From Fagopyrum homotropicum (lineage: Eukaryota > Streptophyta > Magnoliopsida > Caryophyllales > Polygonaceae): a DNA stretch of 64,000 nucleotides. The number at the start of each line of letters is the position of its first letter. The first letter of the stretch is position 1. The stretch spans positions 131,120,320-131,184,319 of the forward strand of contig BSWB01000003.1 in the NCBI GenBank assembly GCA_033239125.1. The letters are read 5' to 3'. Positions 23,339-35,596 of this stretch are shown piece by piece. Under the pieces are notes generated by a model. The model had not been told where the DNA came from. It worked only from the letters and a program-made list of their open reading frames with translations, and made no database searches. Both the position numbers and the translations under genes were made by a program.

Positions 23339-24409
23339 TGTTCGCTCCAAATGGTGTGTGCAAGCTTTAAATTTATAACCCTAGATGTATGCCTAAAACA
23401 AGGATGCGAACCCGCAGTGAATGGGTCAATCGTAGTAAAAGCAAGAATTCCGGGGTGTCGATCTCAGGGACTTAGGTGAAACAAAACCAATATAGATAGT
23501 CAATATTGCAACTAACCACAAAAGCAATTAAAGCAATTAAAGATGATAAAAAGTCAATTAAAGGAATATGCAAATTCTAGGGATTAAAGCATCTAGTTGT
23601 GGTTCCAACTCAAGATCTCAAGATAAGCGGACAAAGCTGAGGTTTTGCAAAGGGAAGGTGTTACTAAAGTGGAATAGATCACTGAGTAAGTCTCACTACT
23701 CTCAATCCCAAACTGTAACTCCTATTACCGGGTAAGTCTCAAGGAATTAAGGAAAAGAACTATAACCTCAAACCAACACACCACCTAAGGGAATAGATTT
23801 AACCTTTACCGGGTAAGTCTCAGGCTAACTCATAAAGATGGGATGAAGGCACACTCAAACCCCAATAAAGGATAAACCTTTATTACCTACACTTATGATC
23901 TTTGGTAAACAAACAAAGGAATTACCGGGTAAGTCTCATCCTAGGCTTGCATTGAACCAGGAAATGTGTTATAAGAATAGGATTTGGCAAACTCTAACAC
24001 TTAACTCTCAGTTTCGGATCAGATAAGTCACCTCGGTCAGACGAATTCCACCCCGGCCGAGATGTTCATCGACTGAACGAGATGTTCTAGGGTTAAGGAT
24101 AAAGCCTCGAGCTTTCAGGGTCCTACTGGAATTTAAGATTATTCTATCATTGTTTTTCCCACAACCTTCAGCCACCCTAGAATCGCACAAGGAAATTAGC
24201 CACTCATCATCATGAAAGCAATAATCAAATATATGGGAAGAAAGTGAATATTTGAACACAAAAACCTTAAGAACAAGGCTTCAATAACTGAATCAAATAT
24301 CACAAATAAGTGTTCCTTGGATCACAATCCAACAAGACAAATCAACAAGAAGGGAATCTAAGAAAGTCTTACAAAACTCTTCACAAAAGCTATAAAAAGT
24401 TATGAACTT
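23339..24409 (-). repeat. Truncated 5' LTR of element J
   Basis: It starts TGTTCGCTCC and stays close to solo LTR G2 (24483 onward) until GAACTTCCTT at about 24409. There it switches to the interior of element F. About 700 bp of U3 are missing. It keeps the U5 palindrome module of the CCTCGG type (about 24029-24090) and the repeats reading ACCGGGTAAGTCTC. Confidence 0.87.
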
Positions 24410-24482
24410 CCTTGTATGAATTGTGATCATGACTGTTTGCCTTGATTGGATTGAGGATTGATAGTCGAAATTACATGCTAGT
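24410..24482 (+). mobile_element. Element F, interior fragment left of G2
   Basis: This short piece of Athila 3' spacer in plus orientation matches the inverse of element I at about 16830-16905. It is joined to the broken J LTR on the left. On the right it is interrupted by solo LTR G2; the last five bases, CTAGT, are the target copy. Confidence 0.75.
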
Positions 24483-26258
24483 TGTTTGCTCCAAATGGTG
24501 TGTGCAAGCTTTAATTTTATAACCCTATATGTAAGCCTAAAATAAGGATGCGAACCCGTAGTGTACGGGTCAATCAAAGTAAAAGCAAGAATTCCGGGGT
24601 GTCGATCTCAGGGACTTAGGTGAAACAAAACCAATATAGGTAGTCAATATTGCAACTAACCACAAAAGCAATTAAAGCAATCAAAGATGATAAAAAGTCA
24701 ATTAAAAGAATATGCAAATTCTAGGGATTAAAGCATCTAGTTGTGGTTCCAACTCAAGATCTCAAGATAAGCGGACAAAGATGAGGTTTTGCAAAGGGAA
24801 GGTGTTACTAAAGTGGAATAGATCACCGTGTAAGTCTCACTACTCGCAATCCCAAACCGTAACTCCTATTACCGGGTAAGTCTCAAGGAATTAAGGAAAA
24901 GAACTATAACCTCAAACCAACACACCACCTAAGGGAATAGAGTCAACCTTTACCGGGTAAGTCTCAGGCTAACTCACAAAGATGGGATGAAGGCACACTC
25001 AAACCCCAATAAAGGATAAACCTTTATTACCTACACTTATGATCTTTGGTAAACAAACAAAGGAATTACCGGGTAAGTCTCATCCTAGGCTTGTATTGAA
25101 CTAGGAAAGGTGTAATAAGAATAGGATTTGGAAAACTCTAACACTTAACTCTCAGTTTCGGATCAGATAAGTCACCTCGGTCAGACGAATTCCACCCCGG
25201 CCGAGATGTTCATCAAATGAACGAGATGTTCTAGGGTTAAGGATAAAGACTCGAGCTTTCAGGGTCCTACTGGAATTTAAGATTATTCTATCATTGTTTT
25301 TCCCACAACCTTCAGCCAATCACCCTAGAATCGCACAAGGAAATTAGCCACTCATCATCATGAAAGCAATAATCAAATATATGGGAAGAAAGTGAATATT
25401 TGAACACAAAAACCTTAAGAACAAGGCTTCAATAACTGAATCAAATATCACAAATAAGCGTTCCTTGGATCACAATCCAACAAGACAAATCAACAAGAAG
25501 GGAATCTAAGAAAGTCTTACAAAACCCTTCACAAAAGCTATAAAAAATCTATGAACTTCCTTCCTTCAATCTTCCTTCAACCTTCCAAAAATCCTTCCTA
25601 ACTACAGTTCCTTCAATCTTCCAATGCTGCGATGGTAGCGGGTTTTTCGGTGATGCGCCGATGCTGAATTGTGGAAAATCCATCCCTTTATATAGGAAAA
25701 CTATCTTCCAAAGATAAAATATCTTGAAAAGATATTATCCTAATAAAATATATCTTAATCTCTAAAATAGATCTCCAAAATATATAATCTTCCTTCCAGA
25801 AATCCAACCCAAAAATATAAGATCTCTCCTTCCAAAAATAAAAGATCTCAGGCAAGAATAAACGATCTCGCCGCGTCTGGGCATTCGCCTCGGTCGAGAC
25901 GCTCCTCGAGATCACCTCGGTCGAGATGACACTGTAGCTGACCGAGGTGACTCTAAACTGAATGTGAAATCTCTCAAATCTGGTCCAAAGTGAATCTCTA
26001 ATCCATTTCCATGCTTTCTGGATTCTTCCTTAAGCTCCTGAATGTAGCTCCAATGACTCCTTAGCTCCTTTAGCTCCATTTTGATGCAAAACGTGCCATT
26101 TTACCTACGATTACAACGAAACTTGGTGTAGACCTCGATTCTCGCAAAGGTAGATGAAACAACAATATAATCACATAATATACACCCATACATACAGATT
26201 ATTGAAGATAAAAATGTCTAAACAAGTACCAAAATATAGACTATAATTCATGCTATCA
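24483..26258 (-). mobile_element. Solo LTR G2, Athila-type, J family
   Basis: The 1776-bp unit starts TGTTTGCTCC and ends ATGCTATCA. It is flanked by exact CTAGT at 24478-24482 and 26259-26263. The flanks join into continuous element-F spacer when it is removed. In sense direction the TATA box is TATATAA at about 25688-25694. A CCTCGGTCGAGA cluster lies upstream (25888-25949) and a second module downstream (25172-25230). It is the same family as the 5' LTR of J and solo LTR H. Confidence 0.93.
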
Positions 26259-26263
26259 CTAGT

Positions 26264-27157
26264 TCTTGCACATCATTTAGGAGTGATTAAGGAAATTCAT
26301 CTTTCTCAACTTCTCATCTTGATCATGTTGTTTGAACACCTCAATTGATATAAAATTTGACCTCTTTTGACCCATCCGGGAATAGGAGCATGCTAGTGTG
26401 TTGATGTGTATGAAAAGCAAGTGTGGGGTGAAGTTGTTGATGAAAGAATGTTGTGAATGAAGTGCTGAATTTGTTGTGAAAAGTGTAGAAACAAAAATAT
26501 AGGTTTGGGGACTTTGGTTTTGATGACGAGTAACTCGGCATCATTCACATAATCGGGTGTTTGTTCCTTGCCAAAGTTGGATAAACCGAATGTCCTAACG
26601 AGCCTTGGTATGTGTGCCCGGTGTGAGGCACCTCGGAAAAATCCCGAGGTCCGCTAAGCACCAAGGTTTCGGCTTTTGTACACCAATGTCATTGTCTCAA
26701 AAATAAGTGAAAGAAAAAGAAAGTGAAAAAGAAAAGAAAACAAAGAAAAGATGGAGAAAAACATACACTTTTGGGGGAGTTGAGCAAAAATGAAATTATG
26801 GAGTTAGTTCCTTTCCCGGATTAGCATCACATGACCTAAAATTCCCACCTAATCACAACGTTTCTTGGCCTCTTCTTTCCTAAGTCCTTGTGACCTAATT
26901 GCATGTGTGTAAGACTTAGTGATCTAGATTTGATATACTCATGATCATCTTGACTTCTTCATTTTCACCTTCCATGCATGCTTTTGAGTTAAGTATAATT
27001 GTCTTTCCATGCTTTCATTCGTTTGATGCATGATTGCTTGTCCATTGCCTTGAAGCATGACTATGAAGGTGATCCAATATTAGAAGCACAATTCCAAAAA
27101 GATTTTGTGATTTTCTGCATGCATAAATCATGTCATCTCTTAGTCTATAGTTGGGAC
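26264..27157 (+). mobile_element. Element F, 3' spacer
   Basis: This is non-coding spacer related to element I (15948-16850, inverse). No gene is seen. It continues from 24482 across G2. Confidence 0.75.
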
Positions 27158-27195
27158 TTGCTCGGGGACGAGCAAACCTTTAGTATGGGGTATTT
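27158..27195 (+). other. Pre-LTR hairpin and polypurine tract, element F
   Basis: TTGCTC pairs with GAGCAA around GGGGAC, followed by TTTAGTATGGGG and the LTR start at 27196. The stem is the same as in element I. Confidence 0.75.
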
Positions 27196-29008
27196 TGATA
27201 ACACGATTTATGACGTTATTCTAGGCATCCATTTAGATAGTTTTTCCCGCTATTCATGCATAGTTTGGCATTAGTTCGTAACGATTTGCACTTAATTCAT
27301 GTATGTTGTCGAGATAGATGTCTACACGAACTTTTGCATGTTTTGTAGGTAATTTGAGAGCCTTTGGAGCCTAATCGATACATCCAGGGATCGTTCCTCG
27401 TCATGACACATTTCCGGGCACATTGGGAAGCAAGTTAGGAGCAAAGAAGAACACATAGGACCATGTTGGTGCATGCCTTGCACCAACTCATGGCTCAACG
27501 ATCAAAACAGGGCTGAAGCACCAAAACCACGGTCCCTAGCACTTCCACGGCCGTGGAATGGACCATGATTCCCTCTGGATAGCTGTCCCACGATCTCCAT
27601 AACTGACTCTTGCAAATGGTGAAGGCTATAAGTACTCTTACAGGTTGATTCTAAAGAGGGACCTGACCACACACACCCTCTCCCATACTCTCTCATTTTC
27701 ACACCATTGGATTGGAGCTACTTTTGGAGGAGAAGAAACACTCTCATTTGGAGAAGAAGAAGAGGAACAATAGTCTTAGAGTTTTGCTAGTTTTTGAGTG
27801 AGTCTTGTTGAAGACAATTTGCTAGGATTGTAAGAAACGATTCAAACCTTCTTTTGAAGGGTTGTAAGTCCTTCTTGACTTTTATTCAGCTTGTTTTCTT
27901 GTTCTACTTGTCTTATCTCTCCCTCTTTTTATACTCTTGCTAATGGAATCAATGAATGTATGCTTGTTGGGTTTGATTGTTATTATGCATGTTGTTGGCT
28001 AAATAGAAGCGATTCTAGGGTAAGGGAATGATGGTTATGGCTTGGACTATGATAGAATAGACTTAAATGTATCTTTGGATGATTTATTTGCTCGAACATA
28101 GCTACTGTTGTGAACCACAGTTTGTTCCTACATATCCACGGTCGTGGAATTGGATGAATTGCCCGTGATTTTGTCTGACTTACTTGTATTGATAAATCTG
28201 CATGTAGGGTGTTATATTGTTGAAATCCTAGTGTTTGTTAAGCTTAATCTAGCCTAGGGTGACCTAATGCTAGCAATTTAAGTGAGGAAGGAGACCTACA
28301 TGGTGATTTCCGATCTTAAGTACCGAAGATGATGAACTTTAGGTAGTAGTGAGCCTCATAAGCCGCTATTGGATTGAGTGTGCTAGGATTGATGTTTAGG
28401 ACTTGCCTTACCAAGACTTACCCGGTAAGGAGAGGTTAGACCCCTAGATAGCAATCCGCTTAGTGTGGATTTCCCAACTTTAGGCCCCTAGAGACTTTTC
28501 CGGTAATAGGACCTTAGTTGCGGGATTAGTGGATCATAAGACCTACCAGGTGATTGGTTCCATTAGAGAAACACCCTTTCCCAACATACCATAGTTGATC
28601 CAAAGAATGATTAGAAGCTTGAGTCCCAATGCCATTACCGGAATTCCTAACCCCTAGAATCCGCTTTTCTCTTTTTGATTGCCTATCTCGTGTTTGTGTT
28701 TGCTTATTTGTGTTGCTAGCTTAGTTGTTTGTTAATATTGCATGATTTGTGATCCTTGATTGATCACCACAAAAACCAATCCAAAAACATTGAGATTTTC
28801 ATTTCTTTATTTCTTTCTCTTTTCTTAGCCTAGATCTACACTATCCTTAGTCACTATTTGATTCAATTTCACCTTAGTCTTTGTGTTCGACCTCGGAATA
28901 CTATCCTTACTACAAAACGACCCATACACTGTGGGTTCGCTAGGAGTTAGGAAAAATATATCGAGTTATAAATTTAAGACCTTTGCGTGTCACGATTCTA
29001 ATGCAACA
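27196..29008 (+). repeat. 3' LTR of element F
   Basis: The 1813-bp LTR starts TGATAACACGATTTATGACG and ends ATGCAACA. The backbone is that of element I (start, U5 repeats, length), but the palindromes are of the CCACGG type: about 27524-27570 upstream of the TATA-like CTATAAG at 27626, and about 28112-28170 in U5. It abuts a 90-bp remnant of the 3' LTR of E. Its own 5' part is not found, so no target duplication can be tested. Confidence 0.85.
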
Positions 29009-29098
29009 GCCTTGTCAAATGGCGTCTTGATGACGTCTTCCAGCAAGTTGTATGGGTTTGTCGGTCTTGGCATCGTCACGGAAGAGCGATCCGTGACA
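29009..29098 (-). repeat. 3' LTR remnant of element E
   Basis: The 90 bp match the first bases (sense) of the E LTR at 44949-44860. Both begin TGTCACGGATCGCTCTTCCG on the minus strand. The rest was lost where element F joins. Confidence 0.88.
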
Positions 29099-29112
29099 TA
29101 CTCCCCCACTTG
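29099..29112 (-). other. Polypurine tract, element E
   Basis: The sense sequence CAAGTGGGGGAGTA lies directly before the LTR start TGTCACGG. It follows the gag frame with no pol in between. Confidence 0.8.
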
Positions 29113-30246
29113 TTTTCGCAATGTCCTCGCTGCGAGTCCGTTCTTGAGATCCTCCTCGACCTTGTTGACCTCTTTCCTCAAAGAGGTCTTGTCTTCCAAA
29201 GGCAAGCGTTGCGTCTCTTCCCACAATATGCCCGCTTCATTTCCCGAAGGATCTTGTTGCGTCTCCTCCCGTAACATGCCAGCTTCTTCTTCTGAAGGCT
29301 CCCGTTTTGTCTCCTCCCATAACGGGTTAGCCTTGTCCTCTTTGGTGTCCCCGGGCGGCTTGCTGTCCTCACATGCCCCGGATGCTCTAGACTCCTTCTC
29401 CTCTGGTCTAGCAACATTGCATGTCCTCACGACCCCGAGCCTTAATACCCATTTACCCGGCTCCTCCTCAGGTGGCGAGTCTTCATTCTTCGCTCTTTGT
29501 GGGCAGTCCCGGTTTAGATGATCGCCGTCACACCTGAGGCATTTGAATTGCCTCACTCTGGGGTTACTCTTCACCATAGCCCCGAGCTTAAGCGGCTCCC
29601 TCCTTGGCTCTTCTTTCTCTGCCGAGACTATCGCGGCAAGCTTGTTCTTTGTCGGGCAATTCCTTACGAGGTGCTCATCTCCGCACAAGAAGAAACTCAA
29701 GCGGCGTCTTTCCTTTGTCTCATCCTTGTCCTTGTTAAACATGCCCCTTCGTTCCGACGGACCCTCGTCGTCTTGTTGGAACTTCCTCCTTTCCAAAAAA
29801 CTCTCGTCCTTGCGAGACCTACTTCTCTTGTCCACGGGCCGCTCATCATCGCTCCCCGATGACTCGTCATCTTGATCCGCTCCCCCACTTTTGCCCTTGT
29901 CTCGGGAGGAGTTACCTCGGTCTTGGCTTCGGAACTCGATGAGGGAATCCGCCTCAGTCATGGCTTCGATAAGGGTCTAAACTTTCTATCGGTGAAGCTC
30001 TTGTCTTACCCACAGCTTAAGTCCGTCCATGAATTGGAAGAAGACTTCCTTCTCATTCATGTCCGAAATCTGCAACATTATCTCCGAGAACTCCTTTATG
30101 TATTCTCGGGTGGTCCCTCTTTGGGTGAACCTGCGAAGCTTGGCCCGGGCTTCGTCATCGGCATAGATGGGGTAGAATTGTTTCTTCAGCTCAGCCGAGA
30201 ATTCGGCCTAAGTCGTTATTGGGGTCCCTCCGGTCCTTTTGCAGGT
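29113..30246 (-). pseudogene. Element E gag, 3' part with zinc knuckles
   Basis: This is the second half of a chromovirus-like gypsy Gag, cut from its start by element D. After the Gag core (EFSAELKKQFYP, EYIKEFSEIML) there are three stop codons between about 30210 and 29970; then the frame is open from 29961. It has an acidic/basic linker and two CX2CX3HX4C knuckles. In the first the leading Cys is now Phe (FFLCGDEHLVRNCP); the second is intact (CLRCDGDHLNRDC). After them come three imperfect repeats of about 17 residues containing EET and EAG. The frame then runs into the polypurine tract. No protease, RT or integrase follows. Confidence 0.88.
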
Positions 30247-31950
30247 TATTTGCCCGAAAACGTACGTGCAAATAAGCTTTATATTTATAAATTAGAATAA
30301 AAGCAAGCAAACCCGCAGTGTACGGATCGACGTAGATTAGCAAATATTTCAGAGTATCGAACACAGGGATTTGGTGAAACAAAATCTAATTTCAGATTGT
30401 CAAGCAAATAAGATGTAAAGCTTTGCAAATACTGGGGAAAACAGCAACCCTAAAGATCCGGATATCAAATTGTGATAATCGATTCAAGATATACTAAAGA
30501 ATTAAGGACAAAGTCAAGAATTGTGAAGGTATACTAAGGTAAAGTAATGTACGGTGAAGCTCCAAAACCTTATATGACTTACCCAAAGACACTCTCTATA
30601 AAGGTTGTTGAGGCTGCAGTATAGAAAGGATCTAAGGACAGAATTAATCGCAAATACCCAAACTTGTAACCCAAGGATCAAGATAAACTCAAACGGTTAA
30701 GGTTGTGACACTCAAAACCGAAATAGAGGATGTTGAGTCTCACTACTACCTAGGAAAGGCAAGTCAAGATTAGGTTAAAGCTAATCCTTAACTTTGGATT
30801 AAAGTAAAAGAAAAGTTCGTAAACTGGGGTAAATCATGGGTAGATCTTGAGAACCACGGCCGTGGAAACCTAAGAACAGGCCGTGATTTAGGGTGTCGAC
30901 AATATTTCTTTAACTCTCAGGGTCCAATCAAATTACGATCGATCTATCATCATCTAAACCACAACTATCAACCCTTCACCTTAGAATTGCTAAAGGGTTT
31001 TAGCCAATAACCATTGTCATGATATCAATATTCCATTTAAGAAGAATGAAAGATGAAAACCCTCGAATACTCGATAAAACTTCAAAACCAATTCTCAAAT
31101 CCGAAACACAATAAGCAATGTTAATGGATTCAGAATGTATAACACAAAACCTCACAATGATCTAAGGCAAGCACGAAGAACGGGATGTCAATCCGTCTTC
31201 AATATCAAAACCTAAGAAAAAGGCTAAACTTCCGCTATAAGCAATCTCCAATCTCCAACAATCCGGCGTTTCCGCAACTCTCAACGACTTCCAATCAACC
31301 CTAAGCAAGAGTGCTGAAAACAAGGGTAAGCGGCCGTCCTCGAAATTATCTTTTTCAGCCTTTTTATAAGACGAGAAAGAATTACCGTCAAGGCCCAATA
31401 TGTAAATGCCGTGGCAAATAATGACACGTCAAAAGATCGCCTAAATCACGGTCTCATACCTTTCCACGACCGTGGTTTAGAGCGTGGAAACAGATTACGG
31501 TTCCTTGTGACTTCCACGACCGTAATTTAGACCGTGTAACTTACTGGAGTGCTCCAAACTCTCTTCCACGTTCATGATGCTAGGTCCACGGCCGTGGTTT
31601 AGAGCGTGGACTTCAAATCATCTTCTCCACGGCCGTAATTCAAGGTATGGAAGTGTATATTGCTTGTTGTTGCCTTTGTTTCGTGACATTCTTCATCCTA
31701 GCTCCTTCCTTAGCTTCTTTGATGTATCTCCTAATCCTCGAACATGATCGATTACTCCCTTTTCTCTCTCGAATGCTCCGATTTCAGCTCCTATTCACCT
31801 ATAATCAACACAAAGCTAGTGTAGACTTCCATATCGACAAGATAGATGAACAAGCTAACATTTGCTTCAAAACTTTATCCATGTACACAATAATAATGGG
31901 AAAAACAACCAAAATAAGTGCCTAAAATATTGCCATATTTCATGCTAACA
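30247..31950 (-). repeat. 3' LTR of element D
   Basis: The 1704-bp LTR runs from TATTTGCCCG (expected TGTTCGCCCG) to CATGCTAACA. The TATA box in sense is CTTATAAAAA at about 31361-31370. Palindrome clusters lie at 31445-31650 (U3) and 30831-30892 (U5). It differs from the other LTR at scattered sites, so it is older than element I. Confidence 0.93.
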
Positions 31951-31989
31951 AAATACCCCATACTTGTCACTTGCTTGTCCCCAAGCAAG
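31951..31989 (-). other. Polypurine tract and pre-LTR hairpin, element D
   Basis: In sense direction CTTGCTT pairs with AAGCAAG around GGGGAC (31970-31989). ACAAGTATGGGG and the LTR follow. Confidence 0.75.
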
Positions 31990-33186
31990 GTTTTCAAAAG
32001 CTTAGAACACAAGTTAGAAGGAAATATGCATGTAAATTCAAAACAAAACCATCCTCTAGGTAAATGTTCTTCTAGTCAATATATCATCCTCAAACCTTGC
32101 TTCATTCATCCTTGAAAACGCTCATACACATAAACCAAAGAATATAAAGTAAAGAAACATCATAAATCGCTTAAACTTCAAGACAAACATCATAAGCTTC
32201 AAGTATTGTAAAAATCAAGCATGTGAAACTTCAATTTAGATCACCAAGTCAAATAACATTCTTTTGATCTTAAGGACTTTCAAGTAAGGTCTAGAATGCA
32301 GAAAGGAGGGAAACTTATAAGGGATGTGGTGCATGAATCCGGGAAAAGGAATAACCCAACTCTTTTTCTTTTTATTTTAAATTGCAACACCATCAACTTA
32401 GAGCTTTGCTCTTTTCTTTTTCACATTATTTTCCGACTTTACTTTTTGAAATATGGATAGAGGTGCACAAAAACCGAAGCCTAGGAGATCGGCGTTTCTC
32501 AATTTCGAGATGCCTCAAACCTTTGATGCACATACCATAATTCGTTAGGAATATCGCTCAATCCGACTTTGGCAAGACACAAACACCCGGCTATGTGAAT
32601 GGTGCCGAGTTACTCATCGTCATGATTGACTTCCTCAAACCTATTAGTTCTATTCTTTGAATGCAAAATTTTGCTTTCATGGCCCTCCCACATCAAACAT
32701 GCCAAATATCAACTCCTCTAAATTCCCGGATAGGTAGGGGAGGCAATTACTTTTATTGAGGGGCTAAATGATCAAAGAAAGAAGTAAGAAAATCGAATTG
32801 CCTTATTCATCTCATAAAGAAGTATAAGAACTCATCATGTGATTTCAACCTTAATTTCTCAATATGATTTAGATAAAACTTTCACATTATGAAACTTGCA
32901 AGAAAGGATAAACAACACATTCAATTTCTTTTCAATTCATAATTCCGTTTAAACATACAATTGTCATCAAAAACTCATTCCACAAGTGAGAGATATCATA
33001 GAAGTCATCTCTAATCTTAGAAGCACAAAAGCTTTTTCAAAATTTTTCAAAATTTTCAAATTTTTATGGGTTTTTCAAACTTTTTCATGCAATGTAATAA
33101 CGAAACGTGTGACTATGGAAATGAAATATGCAAAGTGTCATGGATAGAAGCAAGCAAATGTAGTAGAGTTATTACACACATAGTCA
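31990..33186 (-). other. Element D 3' spacer, non-coding
   Basis: No gene is supported. This is the reference copy for the spacer blocks found in A, J, I and F. The insertion points of A and K in J correspond to about 32835 and 32605 here. Confidence 0.65.
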
Positions 33187-33226
33187 CACCCCATCCCATA
33201 CTTAAAACATACATTGTCCTCAATGT
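33187..33226 (-). other. Hairpin plus internal polypurine-like tract, element D
   Basis: In sense direction ACATT pairs with AATGT around GAGGAC, followed by TTTTAAGTATGGG. It lies about 90 bases after the ORF3 stop. Confidence 0.6.
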
Positions 33227-33314
33227 TCAAAAAGAAAATAAAGAAAAGAAAGAAAAGAAAAATAAACTCACTAGACGGTGGTGGGTAGGGTGAAACCGGC
33301 GATCATCAAACTCG

Positions 33315-34832
33315 TCACTTCGGAGGAGGCGGTGGTGGAAACGAACGGAAATCATGGCTATAGTACCGCCCGAACTGCAGGCGGTAAATGTCACTCATCA
33401 TCTCATCATGCTCCCGGCTCCGTGTCTCCTGGGTCTCCCGGTGGATCTCCAAGTCTCCAACTCTCCTAGAAAGGTCGGTGGCCCACGCCGGTAGCTGCTC
33501 ATACCAAGCTGGTGGCTGGCCATACCATGTTGGTGCGTCTTGGGGAGTCGGTGTTGCTGGTGCTATGGGTGCCTGATCATACCACGGAGGTGGAGCTCCC
33601 ATCCATGAAGGTTGCTCCCCATACCAAGCGGGAGGAGCGTCCATCCAAGTCGGCCTCTCACTCACACTAGCACGGCGAGAGGAAGAGGCTCTGGAAGGTC
33701 GTGGAGAACGTCTAGGAGGGTCAAGAAAGTGTGCCGGCTGATCCGGAAAAGTGTCAAAGTCCTGCTCATCACCTCCTCCTATCTCCTCCTCGACATCCTC
33801 AGTCGGGACATCATCCGGCACAAAAGGAGGTGTTGTCAACCTATTCGCATGCATGGAAGCGAAAGTCTGCTTCCAGTTATGGCTTCCGGCCATAATGGAA
33901 TACTCGGGGAGCCAAGGGATACCTCTACCTCCTCTCTCCTCCCAAGGCATACCGGCGGTAGGTGGACCGTAGTGTCTAGGGAAGATGATGCCTCTAGTCA
34001 TAAGGCTATTGAGACCCAAAGGTCTCGCCGCTATCTTAGTGCAAGCAGAATAGTCTATCCCTAGCTGTGAGGCAATGTGAGTGACCATACCACCATATCC
34101 TATATTTCCGGCTCTCTTGTTCTTCAGCTTACTCATGGTGGAGGCTAGGAGGGTAGCACAATCGGCGGGTCTACCATGGAGCATAGAGTTAAGGAGGAAA
34201 AGCTCATCGGTTTTTATCTTTTGAGGGGTCTCGGTCCTAGGGAAAAGGCACTCAAAAAGGACCCTATGAGCTATCTTCAAGGCTAAGTGATAGATGAGCT
34301 TAGCCTTGGTGTCGGCCGGTTGCCAACGGTCCTCACTAGCATATATCATAGCGATATCCTCCCAAAAATCCTTAGTGTATACCCCGCTAGGAAACCGACC
34401 ATTGAAGGTCTCTTGGAACCCAAAGAAGGCTCCAAACTGCAAGATCAAGAACTCATAGTTCTGCTCCATCAACCGGAAAAAAACCGTCCTATCGACGGCG
34501 CTATGCTCAAAGGAAGTGACGAACTCCCTAGTGATCTCCTCATAAGCATCTTCTCTAATAGCGGAGAAGACTATCAAACCAGCTCTATCTAGAAGCCATG
34601 TCAAATCGTTCACTACGTTCAACGGTTCAAGCTCCACCAGCACTAAGTATCGCGGTCCTATGACCGGCCTCTTCTCTATCCTTTCTAAGGCATCGAGGTA
34701 ATCCTCATGAATGGTTGAAATTCTAGGAGGTGGGGGTGATGGTGGTTTACTAGGGGGGACTTGGGAGTAAGAGGAAGTGTCACCTTTCCTCTTCTTGTTC
34801 CTACTCGACTTTCTCCTAAACAAATTGTCCAT
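33315..34832 (-). CDS. Element D ORF3 (Athila ORF1-like), intact 505 aa
   Basis: This is an open frame of 505 codons in the position called env-like in Athila elements. Residues 1-20 are basic and 25-36 are Pro-rich. Residues 40-330 form a conserved globular region with DLTWLLDRAG, FGAFFGFQETFNGRFPSG and GNIGYGGMVTHIA. An acidic stretch lies at 341-360. Repeats of the form PxWYxxxP lie at 394-450 and a probable coiled coil at 452-490. A poly-Pro tail ends the protein. I see no signal peptide, membrane helix or furin-like site, so an envelope function is not supported by sequence. An upstream in-frame Met at 34910 would add 26 residues, but the Met at 34832 aligns with the start in element A. 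It is likely expressed from a spliced or separate transcript (inference). Confidence 0.85.
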   Translation of the reverse strand: MDNLFRRKSSRNKKRKGDTSSYSQVPPSKPPSPPPPRISTIHEDYLDALERIEKRPVIGPRYLVLVELEPLNVVNDLTWLLDRAGLIVFSAIREDAYEEITREFVTSFEHSAVDRTVFFRLMEQNYEFLILQFGAFFGFQETFNGRFPSGVYTKDFWEDIAMIYASEDRWQPADTKAKLIYHLALKIAHRVLFECLFPRTETPQKIKTDELFLLNSMLHGRPADCATLLASTMSKLKNKRAGNIGYGGMVTHIASQLGIDYSACTKIAARPLGLNSLMTRGIIFPRHYGPPTAGMPWEERGGRGIPWLPEYSIMAGSHNWKQTFASMHANRLTTPPFVPDDVPTEDVEEEIGGGDEQDFDTFPDQPAHFLDPPRRSPRPSRASSSRRASVSERPTWMDAPPAWYGEQPSWMGAPPPWYDQAPIAPATPTPQDAPTWYGQPPAWYEQLPAWATDLSRRVGDLEIHRETQETRSREHDEMMSDIYRLQFGRYYSHDFRSFPPPPPPK

Positions 34833-35596
34833 TACAGAGGAAATCACGGTCTGTTCTAGGAAAACCACGGTCGTGGAACCTACAGGGACCGTGGTTCGGT
34901 TCTGTTTCAATCAAATCTCAACCAAATCACACCAAATTTACTAGACACGGTCCTAGACTAATTCCAAATCCAGTTTCAATCAGTTATCCTAAAAATCTTG
35001 CGAAGAATTGAACCAAATTGACAAGTAGAGATAGAGGAGAAAAACCTAGGTTTTGGATTTTTAAAATCCAAATTCCTTCTTCTGCGGGGATTGTTCACTT
35101 GAATTGTTGATTGGATCTTGTACATGATCAAAAATGCTTCACTTTAGGCTCAAGAATCGTTCGAATCGGACTCCGAACGAAGATTTGTGAGAAGGGGAAA
35201 GATTTCGGCGATTAGGGCGTGGATTTGAGAAATTGTGGTGTATTGTGAAGGAAGGTGGTTTATATAGTGGCCGTAAAAATTTTGGAAAATCACGGTCACT
35301 CGGGGTGTTCCACGGACGTGGAATTGTACGGACCCGTGGTTTTGGTGATTTTTCTCAGACTTTGGAAGAATTACGGTCACTGTAGCTTCCACGACCGTGG
35401 TTTAGGGCGTGGAACTCTCTGTATTGTGCCAAAATCCGAATTTCGTCAATTCCTTCTAACTTTTCCTCCTTCCATTGCCTGTTCCATTGCTCCTACATCC
35501 AAAAACACGACATACCAGGAGGTATCGAGGGCAAAACAAAGCAAAAACGACTAAACTAATCTAATCTAAGAATGAAAAACAAAAGAATAAGTGCAA
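34833..35596 (-). promoter_or_regulatory. Element D spacer between pol and ORF3, with palindromes
   Basis: No gene is present. Palindrome and half-sites of the CCACGG type lie at about 34850-34893, just before ORF3, and at about 35285-35420. This is the same layout as in element A. CTATATAAACCACC in sense near 35265 may be a TATA region. Confidence 0.55.

Noticed and set aside
33315..34832. ORF3 as a retroviral-type envelope glycoprotein
   Set aside because: It occupies the env position, but no signal peptide, membrane helix or cleavage site is visible; it fits the Athila ORF1-like family.
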